A stretch of DNA of 64,000 nucleotides from Nematostella vectensis (GCF_932526225.1 NC_064036.1:1736001-1800000), one strand, 5' to 3'; shown: positions 13,599 through 24,693, numbered from the stretch's first letter. Notes: generated by a model not told the origin, from the letters alone. A program made the numbers and translations.

Positions 13599-16500
13599 GG
13601 CAAGCTAGTAAAAAAACTAAGAAAAAAAGAAAATCCCCTTCATCCAGCCAAGCTATGACAGACGTCGAGATAACGCCATCTGTCCATTCAGCTAAGGAAC
13701 GAGACCCCTTGGAAAATCGAAATAACACAAACGATAAGACAGCGGCTTCAAAACGTATGCCTTTCACGCTAGCAAGCCCAAAGAGAAGCCTTCCTCGCTT
13801 AAGCCCAAAATTCACCAAGAAAGAGAAAACACCCAATGGGAAAAACCTGTCTTTAACTCTGGAAACCGGAAGCGCAGACACTCTTGATGGAGAAGTAAGT
13901 AGGGATTCATTGGTAAATGGTACGAAACAGAAGAAGAACAAAAACTCGGCAACTTTGAAATTCCCATCTATGAGCACAGGCCTGAAAGCCTCAGTCATCG
14001 TGAATCGGATTGCTTCATCGCCATTATTTAACCGAAAATACACCTGGACACCGGAACAGATTGCAGAAGCCGTCCCTATGGAGCCTTTAGCGACATGCTC
14101 GACACCTTGCCTTGAGGAACCTAAAGAACCATCTAAACCATGCGATGGTGACCCACCTCTTCCAAAAGAAGACCCCAAACACACTATCAATTTACGGCCC
14201 CCGTCCATGATCAGAGATGACAAAAAGGGAGAAAGCAGCCAGGACACGTCCCCTTTAATACAAGAGGCGACGCCATGCATCAAGCATGCTGACCTGGAGT
14301 CAAATACTGTGGGGGGAGAGGGAGGGGAAGAGAGTAATGCGCCTTTACTTGTGGAGAACCCACGTGCTTCAGAGCTTGCAGATGACCAGGCTGGCGAGGA
14401 CAAGGCGTCGAAGACAGGTATGCCTGTTGGGAGTGAATCAACACTCTAAGGTATATCATCTGTCCATTTTTTATGTTTCTCCAAAAAGGTGTCCTTTTAG
14501 GTGAATTCAATAGTCCAATAGTTCCTAGTCCTAGCTTGTTTAAAAATGGCCATATGTTTACTTGATTCACTTTATCCTTGCAGGCTTTATCTTAATCTGA
14601 TATTGTGATCTTGTTTAATTTATACAGTCAAAAGGTTAAATGACCTTGTGTGGTTCAAACAATTGTAAAGATAAAAAGATATCTTTCTCTGTAGCTCACA
14701 CCGTAGCGTTCCAACTCGACGAGGATCCTTTCTCGGATGACAGCGGCTCTATCATAATACCACCCCCTCCCCCTGGGTGCTGCGCCTGGAGAGGATTCGA
14801 CATTGCTGCCGTGGTTGCCATGGTGCTGGTACTCTCTTTTGGTGCTGCTGCTCTGGCACTGCATTTGGACGGACAACTCAAAACATTTCTTGGAATGGAA
14901 GGCAATAAGCATAGTTCTTAACTCAAAACATTTCTTGGAATGGAAGGCAATAAGCATAGTTCTTAACTCAAAACATTTCTTGGAATGGAAGGCATGGAAT
15001 GGAAGGCAATAAGCATAGTTCTTAACTCAAAACATTTCTTGGAATGGAAGGCAATAAGCATAGTTCTTAACTCAAAACATTTCTTGGAATGGAAGGCAAT
15101 AAGCATAGTTCTTATTTGTTTTGGCAATTCTTATCAAATTCCATGCGCCTATGTGCGATATTTGATTGTGACAGAAGGCAACTAGCTATTAAAACACCGT
15201 CAAAGAGATGAGGCTACATACACGATTCTTCGCACATTCAACTCTCATATACAACACCGCCGTGGTATCCTTGCCCTTCCAAATTATTATAATGCCGATC
15301 ACCGAGATAACACTATTGTTTTTACCTAGATGATGCTCAGATTGTCAGTCCCCCTTGCCACCTAGACGACAAGTCTACGGTGTGTAGCCCAAATGCCGTA
15401 TGCGTGCCCAGCAATGAAGATTACCATGCAGGGTCGACGTGCCGATGTATGCCTGGGTACACAGGGAATGGATTCACCTGCAACGGTGAGTTTCGGTGAT
15501 TCGAATCCATTATCTGTTTTTCTCGTGGTAAATACAGGCCCATACCCAGTATTTTTCTTTGGGGGGGGGGGGGGGGGGGCGAAATCCGAAAAACAGTGGA
15601 CCTATTTTTTTCTATTGAGAACCGAAATGGACCTAAGGCCGTTGTGTGGGGGGGTGCGTTCGCTCCCCCTGCACCCCCCTGGGTACGGGCCTGAAATGTG
15701 ATGGCACTGTGCCGTTCTCCTTGTGATTTCTCCAGATATTGATGAATGTGTTCTCTCTGCACCTAACTGCTCAAGTCATTCTTACTGCTCCAACACCATG
15801 GGCTCATACACCTGTCGGTGCCATGTGGGATTCATCAAGCTCAACGGCGAATGCGTGGACCTCAACGAATGCCAAAAACATTTTTACTGCCCTGCAACAT
15901 CCCGCTGTGTCAATACTTTGGGCTCGTACAAGTGTCGTTGCCTAGAAGGTTACCACAGTGCAGGGTCCAGCTGCATTGATATCGACGAATGCAAAACAAG
16001 TGCACATAACTGCCATGCCAACGCCACATGCGTGAACAAGATGGGGTCGTACGAATGCGTGTGCAAGGAAGGATACTTCGGTAATGGGACGCATTGTGAG
16101 GTCGACGCGTGTTTCACGAGACCAAGCCGGTTATGTGACAAGGACGCCGTATGTAGATTAGAAAATAACGCCATCAAGTGCATGTGTAAGGCAGGATATA
16201 CAGGCGACGGAATCACTTGTGAGGATGTGAACGAATGCCAGCTGCCAGGATCATGTCACGTGCATGCCACGTGTGCAAACACTAACGGGTCTCATGTGTG
16301 CACGTGCAACAAGGGTTTCATCGGCGAAGGAGATTTATGTACGGATATCGACGAATGTCACCAGAAGGCTCACCTTTGCAATAAAAATGCGCTTTGCCAC
16401 AACATACCCGGATCATACAAGTGCATGTGCCTCAAAGGTTACCATGGAGACGACTGTCATGACGCGAACGAGTGTGAGCGTGGTGAACATACGTGCAGCA

Positions 16501-16793
16501 AGAATGCTATGTGTATTAACACATCCGGGTCCTACGAGTGTGTCTGCAATGATGGTTACCGTGGTAACGGGACTATTTGCGAGATTCCTTCTCCAGGGAA
16601 GAGACATAGTAAGTAACTTTATTTATTTTAGAATAAAATGGAGTATAGCATGGTGATGTAAGGAAATGTAAATACTGAAGTAAAAAACTCAATCTTCTTT
16701 TTTTTCTTTTCAGATGCCGGTGATCATCATCGACTGGATGGCTATTTATTTGTGCATATAGTAATATTTTACTTATTCATTGGTTGTTGGTGA
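13599..16793 (+). CDS. Type II membrane protein with eight EGF domains and hydrophobic C-tail
   Basis: Exons 13599-14417, 14695-14901, 15330-15485, 15736-16608, 16714-16793, all phase 1. From the first in-frame ATG of the visible exon (13655) the protein is 692 aa. A 5' exon may exist: 13571-13598 is a strong acceptor (TACTAAC branch point), and the open frame continues upstream through it. Residues 1-280 are Ser/Lys/Pro-rich and probably cytoplasmic; FDIAAVVAMVLVLSFGAAAL (about 289-308) opens a membrane span; then come eight six-cysteine EGF modules, most with the calcium-binding D-[IVL]-[DN]-E-C start and GSYxCxC. The last exon encodes NAGDHHRLDG followed by about 16 hydrophobic residues at the extreme C-terminus, like a GPI-attachment signal. 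Likely role: cell-surface adhesion or matrix contact (inference). The exon 2 donor appears to be GC (GAAG|GCAATA); a GT alternative, CATA|GTTCTT, also keeps phase but is weaker. No orthologue recognised. Confidence 0.82.
14875..15113. repeat. 45-bp tandem repeat spanning the exon 2 / intron junction of the EGF gene
   Basis: About five copies of a 45-bp unit beginning AACTCAAAACATTTC. The first copy is the end of coding exon 2 plus the first bases of the intron; each further copy repeats the exon end, the donor-like GAAG|GCAATAAG and a following TAA stop. One copy contains a short internal duplication of GGCATGGAATGGAA. Further downstream copies lie in the intron. Confidence 0.92.
15535..15693. 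mobile_element. MITE-like element with CAGGCCC inverted ends
   Basis: The left end CAGGCCCATACCCAG and the reverse complement of the right end, CAGGCCCGTACCCAG, match at 14 of 15 positions. The interior has an 18-base G run. It sits in the EGF-gene intron between exons 3 and 4 and does not affect coding. It resembles 10630-10718. The flanks (AAATA / AAATG) give no clear target duplication. Confidence 0.7.
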
Positions 16794-18030
16794 CCAACAG
16801 ACCTGGGAGTAGTGTGAACAAGTAGTTAATAAGTAGTAAGTTTTTAAAACTTTTTTTAATTATACAAGTTAGGCTTTTATATATCTTATAAAAATGTATA
16901 ATGCGAGTGTCCAACACTACTAGCAAATTCCTCTCATTATTTATGTTGCATTTGCAGGATGTTTGTGCCGAGTGTTGAAGACAGAGACCTTTCCTTAGTA
17001 CTGGGCCGGGAAGGCTCGTGCCCCCATCCCCCCTCCCCCGAAAAAAGGGCATAACTTTGCCTTTCCAGTTTTAATGTCTCTGAGTCGTGTCCTGATACGG
17101 CCCTGAGCGGGGAAGGCTAGAGGCAGTGGGAGATTTGCATTATTATTTATATTATCATCTTAAAGTTGACATCCAATATAATTTTTGAATAAAAATATAC
17201 TTCCTTTTGTGTATTAAAACGATGGTTATTGTCTATTTTCCCCTAACAAAACCTACCCCTGGTTTTAACTGTAGAACAGAGGTCGCCCCATGACAGGTTC
17301 TCCAATAGGGTTCTGGATTCCGGATCCTAGTGTGTGGATTCCGGATTCCATGTGGGTTTTTTCTCGTGGATTCCGGATTCCAGCAGCATGGATTCCGGAT
17401 TCCATATCTCATTTTTTCATGGATTCCGGATTCCATATCTCATTTTTTCATGGATTCCGGATCCCATATCTCATTTTTTCATGGATTCCGGATTCCGGAT
17501 TACCTGTCATGGGGCGACAGAGGCATACCAGAATTATCAAAATGTGTCTATTATCATACCGAAGTCAAGTGAAAATAAGGCTTTTTACGACAAAAATGTA
17601 CCCGTTGCACAATGTTTAACAACAGGTGTACGTAAGGCCGAATGCACTGACTGTTATAAAGGTGTGTGACACTCTAATTGTGAATCGCAATATTTTTACC
17701 ATCCTCACAGTGCAATGCGGAGACCGGAAGCGAACTTATCGCGCGCCTCCTGTGTCGGTGGATTTCCGCGACGCCCTGGGTCCCTGAGAATGTATTTTCA
17801 ATTTTTGAACACGAAATATAGGTATCTGCGATTATTCCTATACTAGTCTATTTGCGAACCAAGAAACTATGAGCTATAGATTTTTTCCACGGAAATTCAA
17901 AATTTTACTGAGCACATGAACCATATTTAGGAATGTTTAAAAATTCGGGACTCCTGTTTTTCGGCTCACCGCTTCTACTAGCAGGTTAGGATCCCTGTGG
18001 GATGTGTTAACACAGGTGTACCGCAAAAAG
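16794..18030. other. Spacer between EGF-protein gene and UreF
   Basis: The 3' UTR of the EGF gene and the UreF promoter should lie here. About 16995-17107 looks like a decayed non-autonomous element (GGGCCGGGAAGGCTC near one end, the reverse complement CAGGGCCGTATCAGGAC at the other). 17283-17516 is a clear MITE. 17709-17790 has slight coding character but no usable frame. Nothing else is recognised. Confidence 0.5.
17283..17516. mobile_element. MITE with 17-bp perfect inverted ends and internal tandem repeats
   Basis: GTCGCCCCATGACAGGT (17282-17298) is perfectly inverted at 17502-17518. ACAGAGG stands at 17276-17282 and 17517-17523, a probable 7-bp target duplication overlapping the ends. 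The interior is built of GGATTCCGGATTCCA repeats, including a 31-bp unit (GGATTCCGGATTCCATATCT plus CATTTTTTCAT) in about three copies. There is no coding capacity, so it is non-autonomous. Confidence 0.85.
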
Positions 18031-21000
18031 ATGTCCTCCTGTGCCGAGAGTCTGTCCAAATCTTCTATCGACCAGAAAGGCGAAGAGATTGTCGATCAAA
18101 CTTACGTATGGGAGCTGTTGCAGATATCAGACTCGGGTATAATGACTTATCTTGATCATGAGCTTTTCTTTGGATAGCGTGACTAATCGGGTACGAGAAT
18201 TCATTGTCTGTGTTTTGGTGTTCTTGGTGTTGTAAAGCGTTCCCTACTGGCGGTTTCTCGCACAGCCTTGGTCTAGAAGCTGCAGCCAAAAATGGCCATG
18301 TGAGCAGTTTAGGTGAGTTTGCGAATTCCAAGAACATTCAAAAAGATATGTTTTGTAAGGGAAAGTTCATTTATTATCCCGAGGGGGGTGGGCGAGGATT
18401 TTCATAAAAGTAAGGGATAAAATTAGTTGACACCCCCCCCTTTTCAGGAGAAACAAAATTTTCCATGCCCCCCCTCCCTCCTTACGCTTCATCCATATTT
18501 TTGGTACCCCCCACCCCCCTCCTGAAAACCGAAGAAAGAAGGAACAAAGGAAGGAACGGCAATGACAATATTAAAAACGCAAGCAAGAGATTAGCTGTAA
18601 AAGCTGGACAGAAAGTTGAAGGGAAGGCATTGGCTGAAAACATTACTTCAGAAAAAGTGAAGGCACTCAATTTATCAAAGATGCGACTAACTCCAGCTAA
18701 TAAGATGCGACTAACTCCACCTGATAATGGTGGATGAATGCTATAGATGGATGCTATAGATGATGTAAAAGAAACAAAAAGGCTTTTCTATCTTTCTTCT
18801 TGCAAGAAAAGCGCAGCATGAGAAAAGAGAAAAGAAAGAGCGATGAAGACAGCGAATCAGATATGAGCAAGGATTTTGATGTCGCAGAATAAGCGCTTAA
18901 AGCATTAAAACGTTTTGTTTATATTTTGGATATGGATAATAAGCATTTTATATAATATTATATAGCGGAAACCATAAAGAGATGTATTGAGGGTGTATCC
19001 AGATTTGTATTGCATAGATAAAACCTGGCTTAATACATATATCCTGGACTCCTGGATTGTGCATGCCAAAAAACTGCCACCAAACCGAGAAAATTTTTAA
19101 CTTTAAAAACCAAGAAAGTATCATTTAACACTTTGTCAAATTATATGAGAGACAACACCCAAAGAAATCAGTGACCCCCCTTTTAAAATCCAAACACTTT
19201 GACGCTACCATTTCAGACCTCGGCAATTTTCTCGAGGCCCCCCACAGTATCCTCACGCCCCCCCCCCCCCCCCTCAGGATAATAAATGAACTTCCCCTAA
19301 GTAACAACAGCGTGTTCTTCTGTCGGAGTAGGGTGCTTACTGTGCAGGATTTTGCTGTGAACATCCACATTGATTTCTTGTTCTCTGATTTGAAGAATAG
19401 AGACCTTATCATTTAGTCCTTTTCGTTGCTCTAAAATTGTTAAATTCTAACATTTTATTGAGAATTTGATGCCTCACATTCTTGCCATAACTCCATTACA
19501 GAATCTTTCAAGACCTTTATCAAGTCTGCCTTGCAGAATACAGCATCATTTAGTCTACCGTACCTCAGTGATGCATACCATCACTTCAATGATCTTAGTC
19601 ACATCACATGTCTAGACCAGAGGCTTCATGCTTTCATGTCTAACCATGTGACAAAAAGAGCTAGTATACGTCAGGTAACTTTAATACTGTAGGGTTACAC
19701 AGTTGTATTGCGTAATGGTCATGGGTAGCGATAGCTGAGTGTTGTCATGTTGTTTGCATCTCTTTGAATATAAATCACCAGGTTTACAACATTAAATATA
19801 TGAGAAAGTCTTCATACTGCTTACTAAACTTTCAATTTAAAGGTGATGCTGGATGGGGTTTGGTACCACCCCCCCCCCCTAGCTTTTGACACTGTTTTGA
19901 TATAACAGGGTCAAAATAATGCACATTAGGCAAGGTGTCTCAGGAATATCTTGACTTAACTTAATGTCCCTGGTCCATTTGGCTCTATCCAGCTTTGATG
20001 CATGTTTCCATTTTTCCACAGGGTACATCATTATTACACACTTCTTGTGTAGCATTCAGAAAGGTTGAGTTTAATCTATTGAAGGTGTGTAACAAAGCAT
20101 GGTTTTAGAAGAGTAACATTTAGAAGAGTAATATTTATTGTCTGTATATTACATAAAGCAAGCAGAGAACAAGTAAGGTAAGGAAATCAGCAAGATAAGA
20201 TGTTTCTGTGACTGCTTTGTTTTGTTATCCCTTAGGGTTAAAATATATTTTCTCAATTAGCATGAGTCCCCACATGAGAGTCCCCCCTGGGATAAACTGT
20301 TGTTTTTTTGTAAAGAAAATTGAATGTTTCAGTTAAAAATGGTAATCAGCAAAAAGTAACTTTTTCTTTTACCCCTAGGAAAAGCTTGATAGTGAGACTT
20401 TTCATGGCCACTATGCTGTTGTCACTGGTGTGGTATGTGCTGTGCTGAAGATGTCTCTGGCTGCAGTGCAAAAGATGTTCATGTTTTGTACCCTGAGGTC
20501 CATACTCTCATGTGCTGTCAGACTGGGTCACATTGGGCCATTAGAGGTAAATAGGAGTGTTATGCACTCAAATTTATATTTGATTGTAGAGAAAGCAGGG
20601 TCACAATGGACATAAAAACAACAGGATGATACAAGGGAAATTAAGAAAACTTGGTAGGGGGTAGCCTACCTGTAGGCTTTGTTTGTTTCCGCCCCAAAAC
20701 CCCGAAAACTCTGGGTTACCATATCACAGCTGCCATCCTTCTTTTTCCCCTGCACATAGCAAAATCCAAGATGGGGGCTGTGATATGCGAACTATGTGTT
20801 TTCAGGGTTTTTTGGTCAGAAAAAACTATCAAAGCCTTCAGGTGGGGTTACAACCCTACTGGTCATTTCCTTATCATTTTAGAAGAATCTGGGACACAGC
20901 CTCCCTGGCCCCTATGGTGTTACGGTACTGTAAGGGCAAGGTATCCCCCCTTCCAGGGGCATGGCCAGGATTTCTTTGGGGGTGTGGAGATTACATAGGT

Positions 21001-21681
21001 AGTCTATGTAATAGGAGGTCAGCAGCGTCAGTAATGGCAGACACTTGTTTTGTTTACTTGTTGTGATTTTGTGTTAAAGTGCTTTCCATGCCCAGAATTG
21101 ATCAGTTAAAGAAAATGCCTGCAAACTTCGAATTCGCTTAAGTTTTAACTGTTCTTCCTGAGCTGACTCCCCTTTCCCTATCTCTGGGAATGTATCTCCC
21201 AGAGATAGGTAGAACTCCCTTCTACCTACCCCTAGCTATGCACCTGACTCTTGCTGTCATTTCATTGTAGGCACAAAGCTTGCACTATAATTTGAGAGAA
21301 ATAGCAGAGACTTTTAGACAAGAGTAAGTAAATATTGCCCTTTGAGAGTGATCTATATAGCACATAGAGAAACATGACAAGAATACAGTAGCTGGAGACT
21401 TCATTTTATAGCTAGTCTTTAGAAGTTAAAAAGCATTTATGCTGTTCTGACCCCTGCTATGTAATACACTTAACGCAGTTACCCAAAATATTATATAATG
21501 TAGGTGTTAATTGCTCCTTTCAGATTGTTTGCTTCCACCATCTATGTTGACATCTTTGTTTACACCATTCTTTTTCAGGTATGCTGATACACCGGTTGCT
21601 ATGGCAACTACCACAGCACCTCATTTGGACATCATACAGGGGACACATGACCAGCTGTTTTCAAAACTGTTCTATTCGTGA
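18031..21681 (+). CDS. ureF: Urease accessory protein UreF
   Basis: Seven exons, 246 aa, all phases closing: 18031-18136, 18238-18312, 19502-19674, 20022-20084, 20379-20546, 21271-21323, 21579-21681. UreF acts with UreG and UreD/H to load nickel into urease in the cytosol. Seen: WELLQISDSAFPTGGFSHSL near the N-terminus (the family LLQL-D-P-x-GGFxxSxGLE block), FMSNHVTKRASIRQ in the middle, LSCAVRLGHIGPLE (family RxGxxGP), and a C-terminal PHLDIIQGTHDQLFSKLF. Length matches the family. An AATAAA lies at 21754-21759, 73 bp after the stop. Six introns with standard splice sites rule out bacterial contamination. No urease structural gene is in the window. A second copy of the terminal exon lies in the element at 26633-28071. 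Confidence 0.92.
18465..18900 (+). other. Lysine-rich open stretches in UreF intron 2, unrecognised
   Basis: A C-rich tract region (18431-18525) is followed by an open frame rich in Lys, Ala and Asn (18520-18737; contains RLAVKAGQKVEGKALAENIT and a duplicated KMRLTP) and a second Lys/Glu/Asp/Ser stretch around 18810-18890. The composition looks protein-like, but no start, splice signals or family are evident. It could be the remnant of an inserted element or retroposed gene. No function is proposed. Confidence 0.25.
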
Positions 21682-22117
21682 TATCCAATTTTATTATCTA
21701 TCGAATATAATGTTATTATTTTTAAATATATATGTATATAAAAAAACAGTTTTAATAAAATACTTTTGGTTTAAATATTCACCTTATATCGAAATCTCCC
21801 CCCCCCCCCCTCCCATATATATGAAGATAATATATAGATTTAGGCACTGCCTAAAAGCGGAGCCAGCATTTAACACCTTTTTGTGTTGACTGATAGGGGA
21901 AGTTTTAGAGGGGATCTTGGTGTCTCTAGAATGTTTTATTTAATGAGATTAAAAATATGTCAAATTTTACTGCCATGTAATTATGAATTGTATTGGCCCC
22001 TCCAAATGGACCAAGCAAGCACTCATTCAATAATATTAAATATGCAGTATGAAAGTTAATAAAATACTAAAACTTGGTGTGAAAAAGGCTGTCAAAGTTC
22101 AAGGTGTCACATTGACG
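21682..22117 (+). other. UreF 3' UTR and flank
   Basis: AT-rich, with AATAAA at 21754-21759 and a short C tract (21799-21812). It ends with the target GACG (22114-22117) of the RAG-like transposon. A near-identical copy of nearly all of it is present at 26928-27357 without the transposon. Confidence 0.7.
21754..21759 (+). terminator. Polyadenylation signal of UreF
   Basis: AATAAA 73 bp downstream of the UreF stop codon. It is also kept in the captured copy of this exon near 27000. Confidence 0.5.
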
Positions 22118-22156
22118 CACGCCACTTTCAAACAGCCCTAGACGCGACATTTAGTT
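22118..22156 (+). repeat. Left terminal inverted repeat of the RAG-like transposon (long spacer)
   Basis: CACGCC at the tip, then 20 bp, then GCGACATTTAGTT. The shared inner motif begins at base 27 of the end. Confidence 0.85.
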
Positions 22157-22610
22157 GGTAACCGCGCTTTTTGAATTTGCGACCGCGCTTTGAGGTAGTT
22201 AGTTATTAACTGACCTGACAGGATCGCGAGTCACGAAGGCCGCAGCCAAGCTACCGAATAAAACCCTTGTTTTAAAAGAAGTGTTGATAGATATACGTAT
22301 CCTATTGCGACATTTGGATACCTAAAATGCTTACGTGATTAAATTTTACAAAGAAACGATCAAACACGCAATTGAGCAAGAATGTATAGCGTCACTGTAA
22401 ACGGTCCTATTGAGTGATGGCGGAAGCGCGGCGAACTACCTACATGACTTCCGATTAAAATTTTAGTCTCGTGGGAGTTTTCCTGGTTTATTGCGTAGCT
22501 AATCCATAACGTATATATAATTGTCTCTTAGAATCTGTGTTCATAGTTTTGGGAGATTGCGAATTTTTGAAGTAGTAGCTCGTTTTAATATCGCCCATGA
22601 GCGCAAAGAA

Positions 22611-23973
22611 ATGGCTACCGCGAAGGCTGAAGCAAAACACTTTGAGATTTTAAAAGGTCTCTGTCGTGTTTGCGGAAAACGGTTGAAGAAGGCAAAAAGC
22701 CTCTATGCCCAAAGCTTTGCCTGCGGCAGTTTCAAAACATTGCTCGAGGGCAAATTTGGCATCAATGTCGAGAAGGATGACCCCTATATTCATCTGATGC
22801 GCTTTTGTAAGTTGTGTCGTCTCGCAACAACTGACAAGGCTCCCATAATCTGGGAGATTCACCTGGAAGAGGACTGCCCAACGTGCGCCTTAGAAGAGCA
22901 AATTCAAAAAGGCGGTAGGCCGAAAAAAGCAAAGCGAGGCGGTGCGAGAGGGCAGGCTAAAAACTCCGCTTGGGAAGAGACGACAAACGTGGGTTTAAAA
23001 GCACAACTAATCGCGCGCGTCACCGAGCTTAGTGCCTCTATGAACACACTAAGGGACCACCGATTCACCGAGCGCTTTGACTTTTTCGAAACGAAAAAAG
23101 AAGAGTTTCATTGCGCTATTTGCCTAGACGTCCTCGAAAAGCCTCTGTCATCAAAGTGCCAGCACAGTTGCTGCTCGGACTGCTGGAAATCTGCTTTCGA
23201 GTTGGGGGAAAAACATCCAGCATGCCCAATATGTCAAGAGACGCTGGCGGACCCTAATGACCCCCAGCGCGCACCGCTTGTTTTAATCCAGCTTTTAGAG
23301 GGGTACCTGGTTAAATGTAGGGCATGTGGTACCCGATTGCCTTATCACCTGTGCAACAGCCATCCCTGTCCCCCGAGAAAGCGCCAGCGTGCGAATAGCC
23401 CCGTCCCTGCCGCTGCTGTTGTGCTAGATCCTCAGACCCGAACCCTCGAGCAGATGTTAAACGAGGTCCGCACAGGCCTCGTTTCCCCTGATGTTGCGCG
23501 ACTTGGGAATTTGATTGTGAACACAATCTGCAAGAATTCGGAGGATGGGATAACAGCCCGATTGCCTGGATCTGGAAAGGTATTTTGTTCTAACTATATT
23601 TTTTATTCTTTTTTGCAATATTATAAATTACATTATTATTCTCTTTCAGCCAACCGTGGTCATGAAAATACCTCAGGCACAGACTTCAGATTTCATCCGG
23701 GAACGGAAGTTTCCTTCAGGCTTTTTCGGCGAGCAGGGTGGTGAATCAATTCATCATGAACTCAACCAGTTGAACCGTGAATTCAGCTCGATCCACCCTG
23801 CGTCGCGTCGGCTACGAAAAATAATAGAAGAGCATAGCATTAGAGTTGCACCTCTAAACCGCTCAAAATATCCAGAAAAAAAAAAATCGAAAACGAAGAG
23901 CTCACACCGCTACAACCTGATTAAGCCGAGTCAGTCTCGTTTCTTAATAATCCGAGTCGTGTATCAATTGTAA
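22611..23973 (+). CDS. Transposon protein with RAG1-like N-terminal zinc/RING region, core missing
   Basis: Exons 22611-23579 and 23650-23973 (phase 0 intron of 70 bp), 430 aa. The ATG at 22611 is preferred over 22521 because homology starts with LCRVCGKRL. Order of motifs as in vertebrate RAG1 N-terminus: CxxCG (about residue 18), RFCKLC (about 63-68), CPTC (about 86), a basic linker, a RING finger starting HCAICLD (about 165) with CQH, CCSDC and CPIC, then a CRACG...H...H zinc motif. RING domains of this kind act as E3 ubiquitin ligases in RAG1. Exon 2 contains FFGEQGGESIHHELNQL, which resembles the region around the catalytic Glu of RAG1-type transposases (RAG1 EGNESGNKLF). The segment carrying the two catalytic Asp residues is absent between the two parts, so DNA cleavage by this product is not expected. 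Family call firm; the catalytic-Glu match is inference. Confidence 0.85.
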
Positions 23974-24665
23974 AACTATTGCAAAGCCAGGAGGACGCGG
24001 GAGCGACAAGTATTACTCCTTCGATGTTCAAATCAGTATTAATATTCTATCGAAAATAAACTTAAACCAACTAAAAAAAAGAACTCAATCTTGGTTTTAC
24101 TTCAAGTTTATCTCAAGTCACCTTGAAACTAGATTTATTTTTCATATTTTGAATTTGAATACGGATCAACATTCCCTTTGTGCTCCCTTGGTGTTTTATT
24201 AATGGCGGCGGACCGAAGAATTTAGCCCTTATCCGCTTTGACGTAGCACTTTATAATCGCAATCTCCCAAAACACTCACCGTGCCAGGCGTTCATACAGC
24301 CATCCAACTCGTAGAATTAGGCACCCTCTACCACGGGAAAACTTCCAAAAATCGAACTAGAGTACAAGCAGTACAACGATATCTTTAACTTTTGCACGAG
24401 TTAGGCTCCCAAAAATCAAACTCGCGTAGCGCGAATTTGTAAAGGAATTGAAGCCATCCTTCGCTCTGTGTCGGTTCCGCCATCTTGTCTGCTTGGACTC
24501 TGATAAAATAAGCACTCTAAACCTCAAAGAACACGGGATTTCATTGGTTTAAAAACAAAGGACGCGATCGGCTTAGCTGTAAGACAAAGACGACGCGAGC
24601 GTTGCTAACTGATCGTTGCTATGCAATGGGCAACTCCGCAGGACACTGTGATCGCAGGCGTTTTT

Positions 24666-24693
24666 AACTAAATGTCGCCTCGACGGCGGCGTG
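24666..24693 (-). repeat. Right terminal inverted repeat of the RAG-like transposon (short spacer)
   Basis: Read on the minus strand: CACGCC, then 9 bp, then GCGACATTTAGTT. The inner motif begins at base 16 of the end, 11 bp closer to the tip than at the left end. Confidence 0.85.

Larger units (their letters stand above)
22118..24693 (+). mobile_element. DNA transposon carrying a RAG1 N-terminus-like gene
   Basis: The ends are CACGCC...GGCGTG with a second, inner inverted motif GCGACATTTAGTT (22144-22156 and, inverted, 24666-24678). The flanks carry GACG at 22114-22117 and 24694-24697. The paralogous stretch at 27340-27365 reads CACATTGACGAGAATG with one GACG and no element, an empty site that fixes the boundaries and the 4-bp duplication. 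The element is 2576 bp and holds one two-exon gene (22611-23973). Four-base duplications and CAC ends fit the Chapaev/CMC group; Transib and RAG duplicate 5 bp. The gene resembles the N-RAG type known from invertebrates. This copy lacks the central transposase region and is probably non-autonomous. Confidence 0.9.

Noticed and set aside
18031-21681. UreF as bacterial contamination or recent bacterial transfer
   Set aside because: Six introns with normal acceptors and donors, and contiguity with animal genes and mobile elements.
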